Below are positions 25,059 to 33,689 of a stretch of 64,000 nt of DNA, one piece after another. Each line of letters begins with the position of its first letter. Position 1 is the first letter of the stretch. The notes beneath the pieces are model-generated. The model saw only the letters and a program-made list of their open reading frames with translations, was not told the origin of the DNA and ran no database searches. The translations under genes were made by a program, and so were the position numbers. The stretch is from Flavobacterium lotistagni (lineage in GTDB: Bacteria > Bacteroidota > Bacteroidia > Flavobacteriales > Flavobacteriaceae): positions 18,545-82,544 of the forward strand of contig NZ_JAAJBU010000013.1 in the NCBI RefSeq assembly GCF_011392125.1. The letters are read 5' to 3'.

Positions 25059-27320
25059 TTAGATTTTTACAAATTTGGAAACCGCCGTTTTTTGCTCCCG
25101 AATGGATTTGACCATATAAGTTCCGTATGGTAAATGACCTATATCAATGGTAGTGTAGTTTGATGATTTCCCTTGCGAATGCACTTTTTGTCCGACCAAA
25201 TTATAAATCTCCAGACGGTCTAAATCTTCAGTAGAAAGTACTGTGATTTGCTCGGTAGCCGGGTTCGGATATAGGGCAGTTGCCAAGTTGTTCGCTAGAA
25301 TTTCCTCTACCGCTAAAGTTTCATTATTGGCATTGAAAGTGGGTGCTTGTGTCACAAAATTTCCGGTGCCGTTGGGGTTTCTGGCATAACTGATATTGGC
25401 CGTTTGCGTACCAAAAGTAACCGAATCTATTATTGTACCATCAGCCTTCGACAAAATTACACTCTCGCCACTAGCCGATAATTTGAAGTCTGCGTGCAAG
25501 CCTTCTTCGGTCAGGTCTTCATCGGCCCAAATGATTAAATAACCTCCGGGTTGCAAAGTAATTCCGGCGGGCAATTGCCATTTCTGCAAATTGGTTTCAG
25601 TATCCGAAAGAAACAAACCATCTAGCAACAACGGACTGGTTGTATTGTTGTAGAGTTCAATCCAATCTTCAAATTGGCCGGCCGGATCGGTCACGGTTTC
25701 CGTGTTCTGCGCCATCAGTTCGTTGATTGCAATTTCTCCGGGATTGATGTTGTTGATGGCTGCAATCGAATGAAACTCGTGCTCGGCCCGCGCCGGTGAA
25801 AATGCTCCGATGGTATTGTTTTCGGCATAAATATAATACTGCAGGTACGCATTGTTGATTAATAGCGGAGTGGTTCCGTAGATGTTATCGCCAGCAACAC
25901 CGTCATTGTGCGCACCATCGTCAAACATCTGGATTTTGTTAAACGCCAAACTCAAATTCGTGCGATAACCAAAAAACACCGCATCGGAATTAGTATTGGT
26001 GACATTTGCGGTAAACGAAATATTGGTGTTGATCAGCGGTGTCGCGACCGACGGAACAATCTCGGAAATCACCGGTTTGGTTGCTGTGAAATCGGGCAAG
26101 TTGTTCAGAAAAGCTTTTCGACCCGACATGAGTTCGACAATTCCTGCAGCGGCAAACTCGTCATCGACCATCGAAGTTGTGGTTAAGCTGTTCTGAAAAT
26201 CGGTGTAAGTATAAAATTTATTCTGATCGGCCTGAACCGCTGCGTCGATGGCACTGCGAAACTGATTCGCGGTTTGAATATAACTGTCGTTATCAAAATT
26301 CTCGGCCAAGATGGTCTGCATGTGCGCCAAAAATATTTTCTTATAGCGCGGAATCGCCAATAGCTTTCTCAGTAAGGGCCATTGCGCTCGATTGGCTTGT
26401 ACCAAATGGCTCATCGCAATTTTTTGGGAAGTTTGAAACACAAAATCCGATTGGCTCGATAAAAAATCAAACGTGCCGAACGACATGTTCAAATCCCAAA
26501 CAATCGGGCTGAACCGACCGCTATCGTCCTGATAGAGATAATAATTATGGTTGAGCAAACCCGTGTAGCTGTCCAAATTCACCAATACATTGTTGAAAGC
26601 CAACATCCACAGCGCGCGATCCACATCGAGCACTGTTTCTATCTGAGCCGTGTTGTTGTTTAAAGTATTGGTCAAGGCGATGAGTTCCGGCCAGCCCAAT
26701 TCTGATTTCATTTCAAAACGCGTGGCATAAGGCGCCGGGTCTTCACCCAAATACAGCAAGTTGGGTTTATTGGTCGAACCGAGATTCGCTCCGCCTTGAA
26801 TGGCCGCTTTAAAGAAAGGCCTGGTATCAGATCCAAAATGGTTCTTGACAAAAGTCTTAGTTATCGATTCGGTATTCACGTACAGTCCGATCAGTACATC
26901 GTTCACATAAACCCGCGCGTAGTTCGCCCTTGGGGCATGCATGTATTTCCCTAAGATAGCATACGACAAAGTCTCGCGAATAAACGACGGGTCGTAAAAC
27001 ACATTGCTGAGTTTGATGTCTTTAATCCCTTGATAATCTTGGTTCTGATAGGTGTCCAGTTCGATGTGAAAAGGATTCTTCAGATGCGCAGTCGAAAACG
27101 AGCTGTTGCCTTTGTACTTCACGCCCACATTCTGGAAAACCGTTCCGTTAATCGAAACCGATTCGGCCGGTGTGTAGTCGTTGGCGAACAATAAAATCTG
27201 ATGCCAATTCGGGTTGGCAAAAGTCAGCCGGATTTCTTGGATAGTTCCCAAATCGTAAAAATCCTGCGCCCAACTGTTGAGCGAAATTAGCACAAAGGCA
27301 AGTAGTAGTCGTTTTCTCAT
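25059..27320 (-). CDS. CotH-kinase-like protein with lamin-tail and T9SS sorting domains
   Basis: A 753-residue secreted protein. Signal peptide to SWAQ (1-19). Residues about 25-420 are a CotH domain (VKYKGNSSFSTAHLKNPFHI, VYVNDVLIGLYVNTESITK, WDLNMSFGTF), an atypical kinase fold first known from spore-coat protein CotH. A lamin-tail domain follows near residues 530-650 (EIAINELMAQNTETV, FEDWIELYNNTTSPLLLDG, PGGYLIIWADE). The end is a T9SS type A sorting domain (LYPNPATEQITV, LEIYNLVGQKV, LPYGTYMVKS). It is therefore exported to the cell surface or medium. Targets are unknown; CotH-LTD pairs are frequent in Bacteroidota. Confidence 0.88.
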   Translation of the reverse strand: MRKRLLLAFVLISLNSWAQDFYDLGTIQEIRLTFANPNWHQILLFANDYTPAESVSINGTVFQNVGVKYKGNSSFSTAHLKNPFHIELDTYQNQDYQGIKDIKLSNVFYDPSFIRETLSYAILGKYMHAPRANYARVYVNDVLIGLYVNTESITKTFVKNHFGSDTRPFFKAAIQGGANLGSTNKPNLLYLGEDPAPYATRFEMKSELGWPELIALTNTLNNNTAQIETVLDVDRALWMLAFNNVLVNLDSYTGLLNHNYYLYQDDSGRFSPIVWDLNMSFGTFDFLSSQSDFVFQTSQKIAMSHLVQANRAQWPLLRKLLAIPRYKKIFLAHMQTILAENFDNDSYIQTANQFRSAIDAAVQADQNKFYTYTDFQNSLTTTSMVDDEFAAAGIVELMSGRKAFLNNLPDFTATKPVISEIVPSVATPLINTNISFTANVTNTNSDAVFFGYRTNLSLAFNKIQMFDDGAHNDGVAGDNIYGTTPLLINNAYLQYYIYAENNTIGAFSPARAEHEFHSIAAINNINPGEIAINELMAQNTETVTDPAGQFEDWIELYNNTTSPLLLDGLFLSDTETNLQKWQLPAGITLQPGGYLIIWADEDLTEEGLHADFKLSASGESVILSKADGTIIDSVTFGTQTANISYARNPNGTGNFVTQAPTFNANNETLAVEEILANNLATALYPNPATEQITVLSTEDLDRLEIYNLVGQKVHSQGKSSNYTTIDIGHLPYGTYMVKSIREQKTAVSKFVKI

Positions 27321-27441
27321 CTTCCCAATTTTTTGGTTTAAAATAACAGGGTTTCATAGCAGTTCTTCCCTGAGCCAAAAGTAGAACGACTCTTGTAAAA
27401 CCGCTAAAAAATCAGGTAGACAAAAAGTGGACAAGGTGGGA

Positions 27442-27606
27442 ATTGTTGTAAGTTGTAGGTTGTGAGTTGTAGGTTTATTTACGGAAAGTTGAATTGGAGT
27501 TGTCGGTTGGTTTACGTAGAGTTGTTGGTTGTTGGTTCGTTTACGGAAAGTTGACTGTTAGTTTTTCAGTTCAAGAAAGTTGTGGGTTGTATGTTGTAGG
27601 TTGGTT
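27442..27606. repeat. 7-base arrays of the GTTGTAG / GGTTGTT kind
   Basis: Three arrays: TTGTAAG-type at 27442-27476, AGTTGTT/GGTTGTT/GGTTCGT at 27519-27539 and GTTGTGG/GTTGTAT/GTTGTAG at 27579-27606. They are separated by TTTACGGAAAGTTGA segments that recur four times. The 459-base gap between the CotH gene and metF shows no gene. Confidence 0.8.
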
Positions 27607-27628
27607 TACGGAAAGTTGAATTGGTGTT

Positions 27629-27778
27629 TTTCAGTTCTTATTTTTCTGGATGAAGTACTTGTTGGGCCTTTAATTCCACCACATTCAACATTCAAAATAA
27701 ATCATAAACACACCGTCAATTCCACCAACTCGTGCTTACAGCTTAAAGCCTACAGCTTACGGCCATCAACCAACAACT
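27629..27778. repeat. second copy of the multi-part module, abutting the metF stop
   Basis: TTTTTCAGTTCTTATTTTTC, GGATGAAGTACTTGTTGG, TTTAATTCCACCACATTCAA and CAGCTTAAAGCCTACAGC parallel the order at 22872-23020. The 7-base units ACAGCTT/AAAGCCT/ACAGCTT/ACGGCCA run almost into the metF stop codon at 27780. Confidence 0.75.
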
Positions 27779-27779
27779 T

Positions 27780-28736
27780 TTAAAAGATTTCCTTCGCAAT
27801 CGCTTTGATATTCTCCGCTTTCCCCATCGAGTAATAATGCAACACCGGAATTCCGGCCGCTACCAAACCTTTGCTTTGCTCAATACACCATTCAATCCCG
27901 ATTTGCTTTACCTCGTCGTTATCTTTGGCTTTGACTACTGCCATGATCAAATCGTCGGGCATTTCTAGGCTAAAACGGTGCGGAATCAAATTGAGCTGCT
28001 TCTTGGTTGCAATTGGTTTTAAACCCGGAATAATCGGAACCGTAATTCCGGCCGCGCGGCATTTGGCTACAAAATCAAAAAACTTCTGGTTGTCGAAGAA
28101 CATCTGTGTGATAATATAATCTGCGCCTTTCTTAATTTTCTGCTTTAAAAAGTGTATGTCGCTATCTAAGCTCGGCGCTTCCATGTGCTTTTCGGGATAA
28201 CCCGCTACGCCAATGCAGAAATTAGTACTCGAAGTGTTTTGCAAATCTTCGTCGAGGTAAATCCCGCTATTGAGGTTCTTGATCTGCTCGACCAAATCTG
28301 AGGCAAATTCGTTTCCGTCTTTCTCGGGTTTGAAATAGGTTTCGGTTTTCAGCGCGTCGCCACGCAAAGCCACCACGTTGTCAATACCTAAAAAGTCAAG
28401 GTCAATGAGCAAGTTCTCGGTATCTTCCTTAGAAAAACCGCCACAGAGAATGTGCGGAATCGCGTCTACCGAATATTTGTTCTGAATTCCGGCGCAAATC
28501 CCGACCGTGCCCGGGCGCTTTTTCACGATTTTCTTTTGCAGCAAACCACTGGGCAACTCCTTGAATTCGTATTCTTCGCGGTGGTAAGTCACGTCAATGA
28601 ACGGCGGACTAAATTCCATCAGCGGATCAATACTGTCAAAAATCGATTGAATGTTCTGCCCTTTAAGCGGCGGCAAAATCTCGAAGGAGAACAACGGTTT
28701 TCCTTTGGCGTTTTCGATGTGTTGGGTTACTTTCAT
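27780..28736 (-). CDS. metF: methylenetetrahydrofolate reductase
   Basis: FAD enzyme that reduces 5,10-methylene-THF to 5-methyl-THF, the methyl donor for MetH. The 318-residue product begins with a typical FSFEILPPLKGQ motif (residues 16-27) holding the catalytic Glu. It has PFIDVTYHREEYEF, VALRGDALK (the folate-binding region), YIITQMFFDNQKF and PGLKPIATKKQL. Length is normal. It lies downstream of the two metH genes on the same strand, probably in the SAM-riboswitch transcript, but a 590-base repeat block separates it from metH. The 34 bases directly before its ATG are a 7-base tandem array. Confidence 0.95.
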   Translation of the reverse strand: MKVTQHIENAKGKPLFSFEILPPLKGQNIQSIFDSIDPLMEFSPPFIDVTYHREEYEFKELPSGLLQKKIVKKRPGTVGICAGIQNKYSVDAIPHILCGGFSKEDTENLLIDLDFLGIDNVVALRGDALKTETYFKPEKDGNEFASDLVEQIKNLNSGIYLDEDLQNTSSTNFCIGVAGYPEKHMEAPSLDSDIHFLKQKIKKGADYIITQMFFDNQKFFDFVAKCRAAGITVPIIPGLKPIATKKQLNLIPHRFSLEMPDDLIMAVVKAKDNDEVKQIGIEWCIEQSKGLVAAGIPVLHYYSMGKAENIKAIAKEIF

Positions 28737-28770
28737 GGTTGTAAGTTGTATGTTCTGGGTTGTAGGTTGA
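28737..28770. repeat. 7-base array forming the immediate 5' leader of metF
   Basis: In strict phase with the start codon region: GGTTGTA, AGTTGTA, TGTTCTG, GGTTGTA, GGTTGAC. The array touches the metF ATG, so the translation start region of metF is repeat DNA. Confidence 0.8.
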
Positions 28771-28801
28771 CTTCTCGCTACAACTATTACTATTGTTATT
28801 A

Positions 28802-29031
28802 GGGCGTGCCGGCGGCATTCCCGCTTGGTTTGTTTGGTTGAACTATTCGCGCCGCCGTCGGGCTATTTGCGGTACACGGTACTCGCTTCTATCCCTCACG
28901 CAGTTAAGGGTTAACCTCAACATTTTGCTTTTAATTGTACCTCCTTTATACCTGAAGCCCACTAGGCTTCCTCCTCTTAATCTCACTCGAGGCGAAGCCG
29001 AACTGAGCGAAGCTAAATCTCACGCAGTTCG
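28802..29031 (+). repeat. composite of family E (copy 3) and family G
   Basis: Family E part 28802-28901 (GGGCGTGCCGGCGGC to ATCCCTCACGCAG), a spacer with ACCTCAACATTTTGC, then family G (28946-29031: ACCTGAAGCCCACTAGGCTT, CTCTTAATCTCACTCGAGGC, GCCGAACTGAGCGAAGC) ending in CTCACGCAG. The same order, inverted, is found at 9727-9959. Both parts end in CTCACGCAG. Confidence 0.75.
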
Positions 29032-29135
29032 GTTGTCGGTCATTCGGTCGTCTGTTGTCGTTTACGAATCGCGGAATTAACGGTATACAATAGTTTACAG
29101 TTTACAGTTCACGGTTTACGGTTTACAGTTTTTTA
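29032..29135. repeat. 7-base arrays CGGTTGT and AGTTTAC
   Basis: CGGTTGT/CGGTCAT/TCGGTCG and, at 29091-29132, AGTTTAC, AGTTTAC, AGTTCAC, GGTTTAC, GGTTTAC, AGTTTTT in exact phase. Confidence 0.8.
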
Positions 29136-29210
29136 CTGGAATTAACGGTCCAATAAGTACTTCATACAGAAAAATACGAATTGAAAAACACCAATTCAAC
29201 TTTTCATAAA

Positions 29211-29266
29211 CGGTCTTGCAGCGCAGCGGTCTTGGCTCCATCAGTGCAGCGGTCTAGCGCAGCCTC
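29211..29266 (-). repeat. AAGACCGCTGCGCTGCAAG repeat (23-base family), copy 1
   Basis: On the minus strand AGACCGCTGCACTGATGG and AAGACCGCTGCGCTGCAAGA follow each other. Copies with the same core lie near the deoxynucleoside kinase (39088-39135) and the pyrophosphatase (42469-42537). Confidence 0.7.
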
Positions 29267-29291
29267 TAAAATCAACTTTCCTTAAACGAAA

Positions 29292-29315
29292 CCGACGACT
29301 GACGACTGACGACCC
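29292..29315. repeat. 7-base array ACGACTG next to the metH stop
   Basis: ACGACTG, ACGACTG, ACGACCC, 12 bases past the stop of the metH C-terminal unit. It is the complement-like partner of the CGGTCGT arrays near gldA. Confidence 0.75.
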
Positions 29316-29327
29316 GAAACCTGCAAC

Positions 29328-32009
29328 TCAATCCGCCAAATTCGGGCTCAACCACTTACTCGCCTGCTCTGTCGAAACGCCTCGTCTTTTTGCGTAATCT
29401 TCCACTTGATCCGGTTTGATTTTCCCAAGCCCGAAATACTTACTTTTCGGATGCGCGAAATAATAACCTGATACAGACGAAGCCGGCCACATCGCCATGC
29501 TTTCGGTGAGCTTCACGCCTATTTCCTGTTCTACATTCAATAACTTCCAAATCGTCGGTTTCTCTAAATGGTCAGGGCAAGCCGGATAACCCGGAGCCGG
29601 ACGGATGCCATTATATTCTTCGGCAATCAATTCCTGATTCGACAATTCCTCATCCGAAGCGTAACCCCAAATTTCAGTTCTGACTTTCAGGTGCAAATAT
29701 TCCGCGAACGCTTCGGCCAATCGGTCACCTAGCGCTTTGACCAAAATCGAATTATAATCGTCGAGTTCCTTTTCAAATTCGGCTGCTTTTTCATCAACAC
29801 CAAAACCGGTCGTCACACAGAAACAACCAATATAATCTTGCTTGCCTGAATCTTTCGGTGCCATAAAATCTGCTAGGGCAATGTTCGGGGCTCCGGCGGT
29901 TTTCTGTGATTGCTGGCGCAGGGTAAGGAAAGTTGTTGGTTGTTGGTCGTTGGTTGTTGGATGCACTTCGATATCATCATCGTTTACCTGATTGGCTGGA
30001 AAAATCCCCAGAATGCCTTTCGCAGTGAACCATTTTTCTGATACGATTTGCGCCAACATTTTTTGGGCATCGGCAAATAAATTGGTAGCTTGCTCGCCAA
30101 CTACTTCGTCGCTGAGAATCGCCGGATATTTTCCGTAGAGTTCCCACGAAGCGAAAAACGGCGTCCAATCGATATAATCTACCAGCGTTGCCAAATCTAC
30201 TTCAACGGTTTTGGTTCCGATGAAATTGGGTTTTACCGGAGTAAATTCGTTCCAATCGAGTTGGAGTTTATTTCTTCTGGCATCGGCTATCGGTAAATAA
30301 TTCTTATCTCGACTACGGCTTAAATAGCCTTCGCGCAATTGGTCATATTCCGCTCGGATACTTTGGGAATAAGTCGTTTTGGTTTCGTGTTGCAGCAAAT
30401 TGCTCGCTACTGTTACGGCTCTGGAAGCATCATTGACGTGCACGACAGTTTCACCATATTCCGGTGCAATTTTCACCGCCGTATGCGCTCTTGAAGTCGT
30501 CGCTCCGCCAATCATGAGTGGAATTTTGATGTTGCGTTTTTCCATTTCTTTGGCCAAGTAGACCATTTCATCGAGCGATGGCGTAATCAATCCGCTGAGA
30601 CCGATAATGTCTACGTTTTCTTTGATCGCGGTTTCAATGATTTTCTCCGGCGGCACCATCACACCCAAATCGATGATCTCGAAATTGTTGCAACCCAAAA
30701 CCACCGATACTATATTTTTTCCGATATCGTGCACATCGCCTTTCACAGTAGCCATTAACACTTTTCCGGCCGAGGACGATTTGCCGTCTTTCTGCGCTTC
30801 AATGTACGGAAGCAAATACGCCACGGCTTTTTTCATCACACGCGCCGACTTGACTACTTGCGGCAGGAACATTTTTCCGCTGCCGAATAAATCGCCCACG
30901 ACGTTCATTCCGGCCATGAGATTGATTTCGATGACTTCGATGGGTTTTGCCGCTAATTGTCTGGCTTCTTCCACATCGGTTTCTATGAATTCGTCGATGC
31001 CTTTCACCAACGCATGCGTGAGTCTATCTTGCAGGCTGCCTTGCCTCCATTGCTGGATTTCTTTGGTCGTTTCTTTGCTTTCTCCTTTATAACTTTCGGC
31101 CAAATCGAGCAATCTTTCGGTGGCATCTTCGCGGCGGTTCAGCAAGACATCTTCCACATGTTCGAGCAAATTCTTGTCGATCTCGTCATAAATCTCCAAC
31201 ATTTCCGGATTTACGATTCCCATGGTCATGCCGTTCTGAATCGCGTGATATAAGAAAGCCGAATGCATAGCCTCGCGCACTTTGTCATTACCACGAAACG
31301 AAAAAGAAACATTGCTCACACCTCCGGAAACGTGGGCATAAGGCAAGTTCTCACGAATCCATTTGGTGGCACGGAAAAAATCGAGCGCGTTGAGTTTGTG
31401 CTCTTCCATGCCTGTGGCAACCGGAAAAATGTTTGGGTCGAAGATAATATCCTGCGCCGGAAAACCGACTTCATTAACTAATATATCGTAAGAGCGTTTA
31501 CAGATTTCAATCCGCCGCTCATAAGTATCGGCCTGACCTTGCTCGTCGAAAGCCATCACAATGACCGCAGCACCGTAACGCTTGATCAGTTTGGCATGGT
31601 GCACAAAAGCTTCTTTGCCTTCCTTGAGCGAAATCGAATTCACGACGCCTTTGCCTTGAATGACTTTGAGCCCGGCTTCGATGATTTCCCATTTCGAGGA
31701 ATCGATCATCACCGGAACACGCGCGATATCGGGTTCGGCGGCAATCAGGTTCAGGAATTTGGTCATCGCATACACGCCATCGAGCATGCCTTCGTCCATG
31801 TTGACATCAATGATTTGCGCGCCGCCTTCAACTTGGTTGCGGGCAATATCGAGCGCTTCTTCGTATTTTTCTTCCTTAATCAACCGAAGGAATTTACGCG
31901 AACCGGTCACGTTGGTGCGTTCGCCCACATTCACGAAATTCGTCTCGGGCGTGACTATGAGTGGTTCCAGGCCGGATAACTGAAGATATTTATTATTTGA
32001 TTCTGACAT
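29328..32009 (-). CDS. metH: methionine synthase, C-terminal unit (folate, cobalamin and activation domains)
   Basis: Part of the B12-dependent methionine synthase. The 893-residue product holds the pterin-binding domain (start [28 protein letters not shown]), the cobalamin-binding domain with the [10 protein letters not shown] motif whose His coordinates cobalt, and the SAM-binding activation domain ([13 protein letters not shown]). The homocysteine-binding domain is the separate gene upstream, an arrangement I take as usual for Bacteroidota. Inside the activation domain the segment [15 protein letters not shown] is coded by a 7-base tandem repeat (29930-29964). A 68-base gap with a 9-base repeat separates the two metH units. 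Confidence 0.95.
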   Translation of the reverse strand: MSESNNKYLQLSGLEPLIVTPETNFVNVGERTNVTGSRKFLRLIKEEKYEEALDIARNQVEGGAQIIDVNMDEGMLDGVYAMTKFLNLIAAEPDIARVPVMIDSSKWEIIEAGLKVIQGKGVVNSISLKEGKEAFVHHAKLIKRYGAAVIVMAFDEQGQADTYERRIEICKRSYDILVNEVGFPAQDIIFDPNIFPVATGMEEHKLNALDFFRATKWIRENLPYAHVSGGVSNVSFSFRGNDKVREAMHSAFLYHAIQNGMTMGIVNPEMLEIYDEIDKNLLEHVEDVLLNRREDATERLLDLAESYKGESKETTKEIQQWRQGSLQDRLTHALVKGIDEFIETDVEEARQLAAKPIEVIEINLMAGMNVVGDLFGSGKMFLPQVVKSARVMKKAVAYLLPYIEAQKDGKSSSAGKVLMATVKGDVHDIGKNIVSVVLGCNNFEIIDLGVMVPPEKIIETAIKENVDIIGLSGLITPSLDEMVYLAKEMEKRNIKIPLMIGGATTSRAHTAVKIAPEYGETVVHVNDASRAVTVASNLLQHETKTTYSQSIRAEYDQLREGYLSRSRDKNYLPIADARRNKLQLDWNEFTPVKPNFIGTKTVEVDLATLVDYIDWTPFFASWELYGKYPAILSDEVVGEQATNLFADAQKMLAQIVSEKWFTAKGILGIFPANQVNDDDIEVHPTTNDQQPTTFLTLRQQSQKTAGAPNIALADFMAPKDSGKQDYIGCFCVTTGFGVDEKAAEFEKELDDYNSILVKALGDRLAEAFAEYLHLKVRTEIWGYASDEELSNQELIAEEYNGIRPAPGYPACPDHLEKPTIWKLLNVEQEIGVKLTESMAMWPASSVSGYYFAHPKSKYFGLGKIKPDQVEDYAKRRGVSTEQASKWLSPNLAD
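29930..29964. repeat. 7-base tandem repeat inside metH
   Basis: AGTTGTT, GGTTGTT, GGTCGTT, GGTTGTT, GGATGCA in strict phase, within the coding region. It is read as [10 protein letters not shown], a 7-residue periodic peptide, and is nearly the same array as the one inside aroA. Confidence 0.85.
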
Positions 32010-32020
32010 TGTGGTCTATT

Positions 32021-32080
32021 AAACACAGATTTCACAGATTAGCACAGATTGAATCCGTGTAATTTGTGAAATCTGTGTTA
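32021..32080. repeat. 9-base CACAGATTN repeat, inverted pair, between the metH units
   Basis: AACACAGATTTCACAGATTA and GCACAGATT on one side, AATTTGTGAAATCTGTGTTA on the other, giving a long hairpin. Its end overlaps the stop codon of the homocysteine-domain gene. The other copy is at 9965-10024. Confidence 0.8.
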
Positions 32081-33091
32081 GTTATTTAATTCTGCATTTT
32101 TTAAGATGGTTCTGGGCTGGAATTCGGAAGCAACTTCGGCGATCAACTTAATATGCTCTGGCGTAGTACCGCAACAGCCGCCAATGATATTGACCAGATT
32201 GTCTTTCATGTAGTCGCGAATCAAGGCTTGCATTTCCGCGGGTGTTTGGTCGTATTGGCCGAAAGCGTTCGGAAGTCCAGCGTTCGGATGCGCGGAAATA
32301 TTCAGCGAAGTATTTCTACTGAGTCTTTGTAGGTAAGGTTTGAGCAAATCAGCCCCTAAGGCACAATTGAAGCCAATGCTCAAAAGCGGAATATGCGCGA
32401 CCGAAATCAGGAAAGCTTCTACGGTTTGACCCGATAAAGTTCTGCCTGAAGCATCGGTAATCGTTCCGGAAACCATGACGGGAATGTTCACTTTTTTCTC
32501 GTCTTTTACTTCTTCGATAGCAAACAAAGCAGCTTTGGCATTGAGTGTATCAAAAATAGTTTCTACCAACAGCACGTCGCAGCCACCGTCGATTAAGGCT
32601 TCTACTTGCTGTTTGTAAGCGATACGCAAATCATCGAAAGTGACGGCGCGGTAACCCGGATCGTTGACGTCGGGGCTCATGCTGGCCGTACGATTGGTTG
32701 GACCAATGGAACCCGCAACGAATCTGGGCTTACTTGGATTTTTGGAGGTAAATTCAGCTGCAACTTCACGGGCGATTTTAGCCGATTCATAGTTGAGTTC
32801 GTATACCAAATTTTCTAAATGGTAGTCGGCCATTCCGATAGTCGTGGCGGAGAAAGTGTTGGTCTCGACAATATCGGCGCCGGCTTCGAAATATTTGGCG
32901 TGTACTTCGCGAATGGCGTGTGGTTGCGTAATCGAAAGCAAATCGTTGTTGCCTTTGAGCGGATGCGGAAAGTCTTTGAAACGCTCGCCGCGGTAGTCTT
33001 CCTCGGTGAAGTTGTAGCGTTGCAGCATGGTGCCCATCGCACCGTCGAGCACGAGGATTCTTTTGGAGATTTCTTGTTCTACTAGTGTCAT
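32078..33091 (-). CDS. metH: methionine synthase, homocysteine-binding unit
   Basis: Homocysteine S-methyltransferase domain of split MetH, 337 residues. It begins with LVLDGAMGTMLQRYNFTEED and carries the zinc-binding cysteines: one in SIGFNCALGADLLKP and the pair in GGCCGTTPEHI near the end. The start is placed at the ATG at 33091 (MTLVEQEISK); the longer frame upstream runs through an 8-base repeat. It transfers the methyl group from methylcobalamin, carried by the downstream gene's product, to homocysteine. It is the first gene after a SAM-I riboswitch about 220 bases upstream. Confidence 0.95.
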   Translation of the reverse strand: MTLVEQEISKRILVLDGAMGTMLQRYNFTEEDYRGERFKDFPHPLKGNNDLLSITQPHAIREVHAKYFEAGADIVETNTFSATTIGMADYHLENLVYELNYESAKIAREVAAEFTSKNPSKPRFVAGSIGPTNRTASMSPDVNDPGYRAVTFDDLRIAYKQQVEALIDGGCDVLLVETIFDTLNAKAALFAIEEVKDEKKVNIPVMVSGTITDASGRTLSGQTVEAFLISVAHIPLLSIGFNCALGADLLKPYLQRLSRNTSLNISAHPNAGLPNAFGQYDQTPAEMQALIRDYMKDNLVNIIGGCCGTTPEHIKLIAEVASEFQPRTILKNAELNN

Positions 33092-33127
33092 ATTTTTTTG
33101 GCCTTCAAAGTGACTCGTTTTGGATTT

Positions 33128-33163
33128 TATTTTGGCTCGCAAAGACGCAAAGGCGCAAAGTCT
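33128..33163. repeat. 8-base CGCAAAGR array
   Basis: CTCGCAAAGACGCAAAGG then CGCAAAGTC, period 8. It is related to the arrays at 37272-37300 and 63640-64000 and lies in the leader of metH. Confidence 0.75.
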
Positions 33164-33187
33164 AGCCACTATGGTTATTTCACCGAT

Positions 33188-33277
33188 GGGCCTAGCCCGG
33201 ATGGTAGTGGCTATCCTTTTGTGCTGGGGTTCAGCGCAAAAGATAATAACGGACAGCCGGATCAGCTTCTCGAAAAA
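33188..33277 (+). repeat. family F intergenic element, copy 3, between the SAM riboswitch and metH
   Basis: GCCTAGCCCGGATGGTAGTG head, an internal hairpin (CCTTTTGTGCTGG / CAGCGCAAAAG) and an AGCCGGATCAGCTTCTCG tail. The motif TAGTGGCTA inside it can also pair with TAGCCACTA at 33164-33172. Confidence 0.75.
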
Positions 33278-33311
33278 AATAAAACGTTACCAGAAAAATC
33301 AAGGGAAATTC

Positions 33312-33414
33312 TCGTGGTTATCTGTCCGCTTATGGCGGTAGAATGTAGCACCTTCTTTTGGCAAAGGGTTGCTAAGCTTTCATCGGGTCTAGTCCCTCTG
33401 GCTTTCGTGATAAC
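33312..33414 (-). ncRNA. SAM-I (S-box) riboswitch upstream of the methionine genes
   Basis: On the minus strand the order of conserved S-box parts is clear. P1 is GTTATC (33414-33409) with GATAAC (33322-33317). Then come GAGGGACTAGACCCGATGAA, a GCTTAGCAACC junction and GGTGCTACATTC. P2 closes with AAGC/GCTT, P3 with TAGCA/TGCTA around CC/GG, and P4 with CCGC/GCGG. It should sense SAM and lower expression of the metH units and metF when SAM is high. The expression platform is not a plain terminator: about 220 bases with a family F element and an 8-base array lie between the aptamer and the first gene. Confidence 0.93.
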
Positions 33415-33438
33415 GGTTCAGTATGTAAATGAACGCTG

Positions 33439-33469
33439 CAAAGTAAGGGCATGAAAGTGGTTTTTGCAA
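33439..33469 (-). promoter_or_regulatory. possible promoter of the riboswitch transcript
   Basis: On the minus strand TTG (33469-33467), 20 bases, then TTACTTTG (33446-33439). The aptamer starts 25 bases downstream. Confidence 0.45.
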
Positions 33470-33496
33470 GAGTTTGGGAAAATATTTATGCGACAA

Positions 33497-33535
33497 CGTT
33501 GTAGTGACAGTTGTCAGTCGTCGGTTTTCGGTTGC
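33497..33535. repeat. 7-base array near the riboswitch promoter
   Basis: In phase: TGACAGT, TGTCAGT, CGTCGGT, TTTCGGT, TGC. It lies about 30 bases before the predicted promoter. The rest of 33536-33640 shows nothing recognisable. Confidence 0.7.
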
Positions 33536-33640
33536 AATAGGAGATGACAATATTTGGTTGCTAAAAGTGTTATCATCCTGAAGTAAGAAATGAAAAGCAG
33601 AAAGTGCTATTAAACTTAATAGTAGCCAACAATCATCAAC

Positions 33641-33671
33641 AAAAAAGCCCGCTCGTGAAAGCAGGCTTTTA
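33641..33671 (-). terminator. terminator of the 291-residue T9SS protein gene
   Basis: On the minus strand AAAAGCCTGC and GCGGGCTTTTTT pair around TTTCACGA, 18 bases past the stop at 33690. Confidence 0.85.
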
Positions 33672-33689
33672 ATGCATTATAGAAGTAAA

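Noticed and set aside
29328..33091. Possible frameshift or interrupted metH
   Set aside because: The two units end and start at domain borders, each is complete, and I take this split to be usual in Bacteroidota.
33098..33454. 118-codon plus-strand open frame upstream of metH
   Set aside because: It covers the antisense of the SAM riboswitch and repeats; the RNA reading is far stronger.
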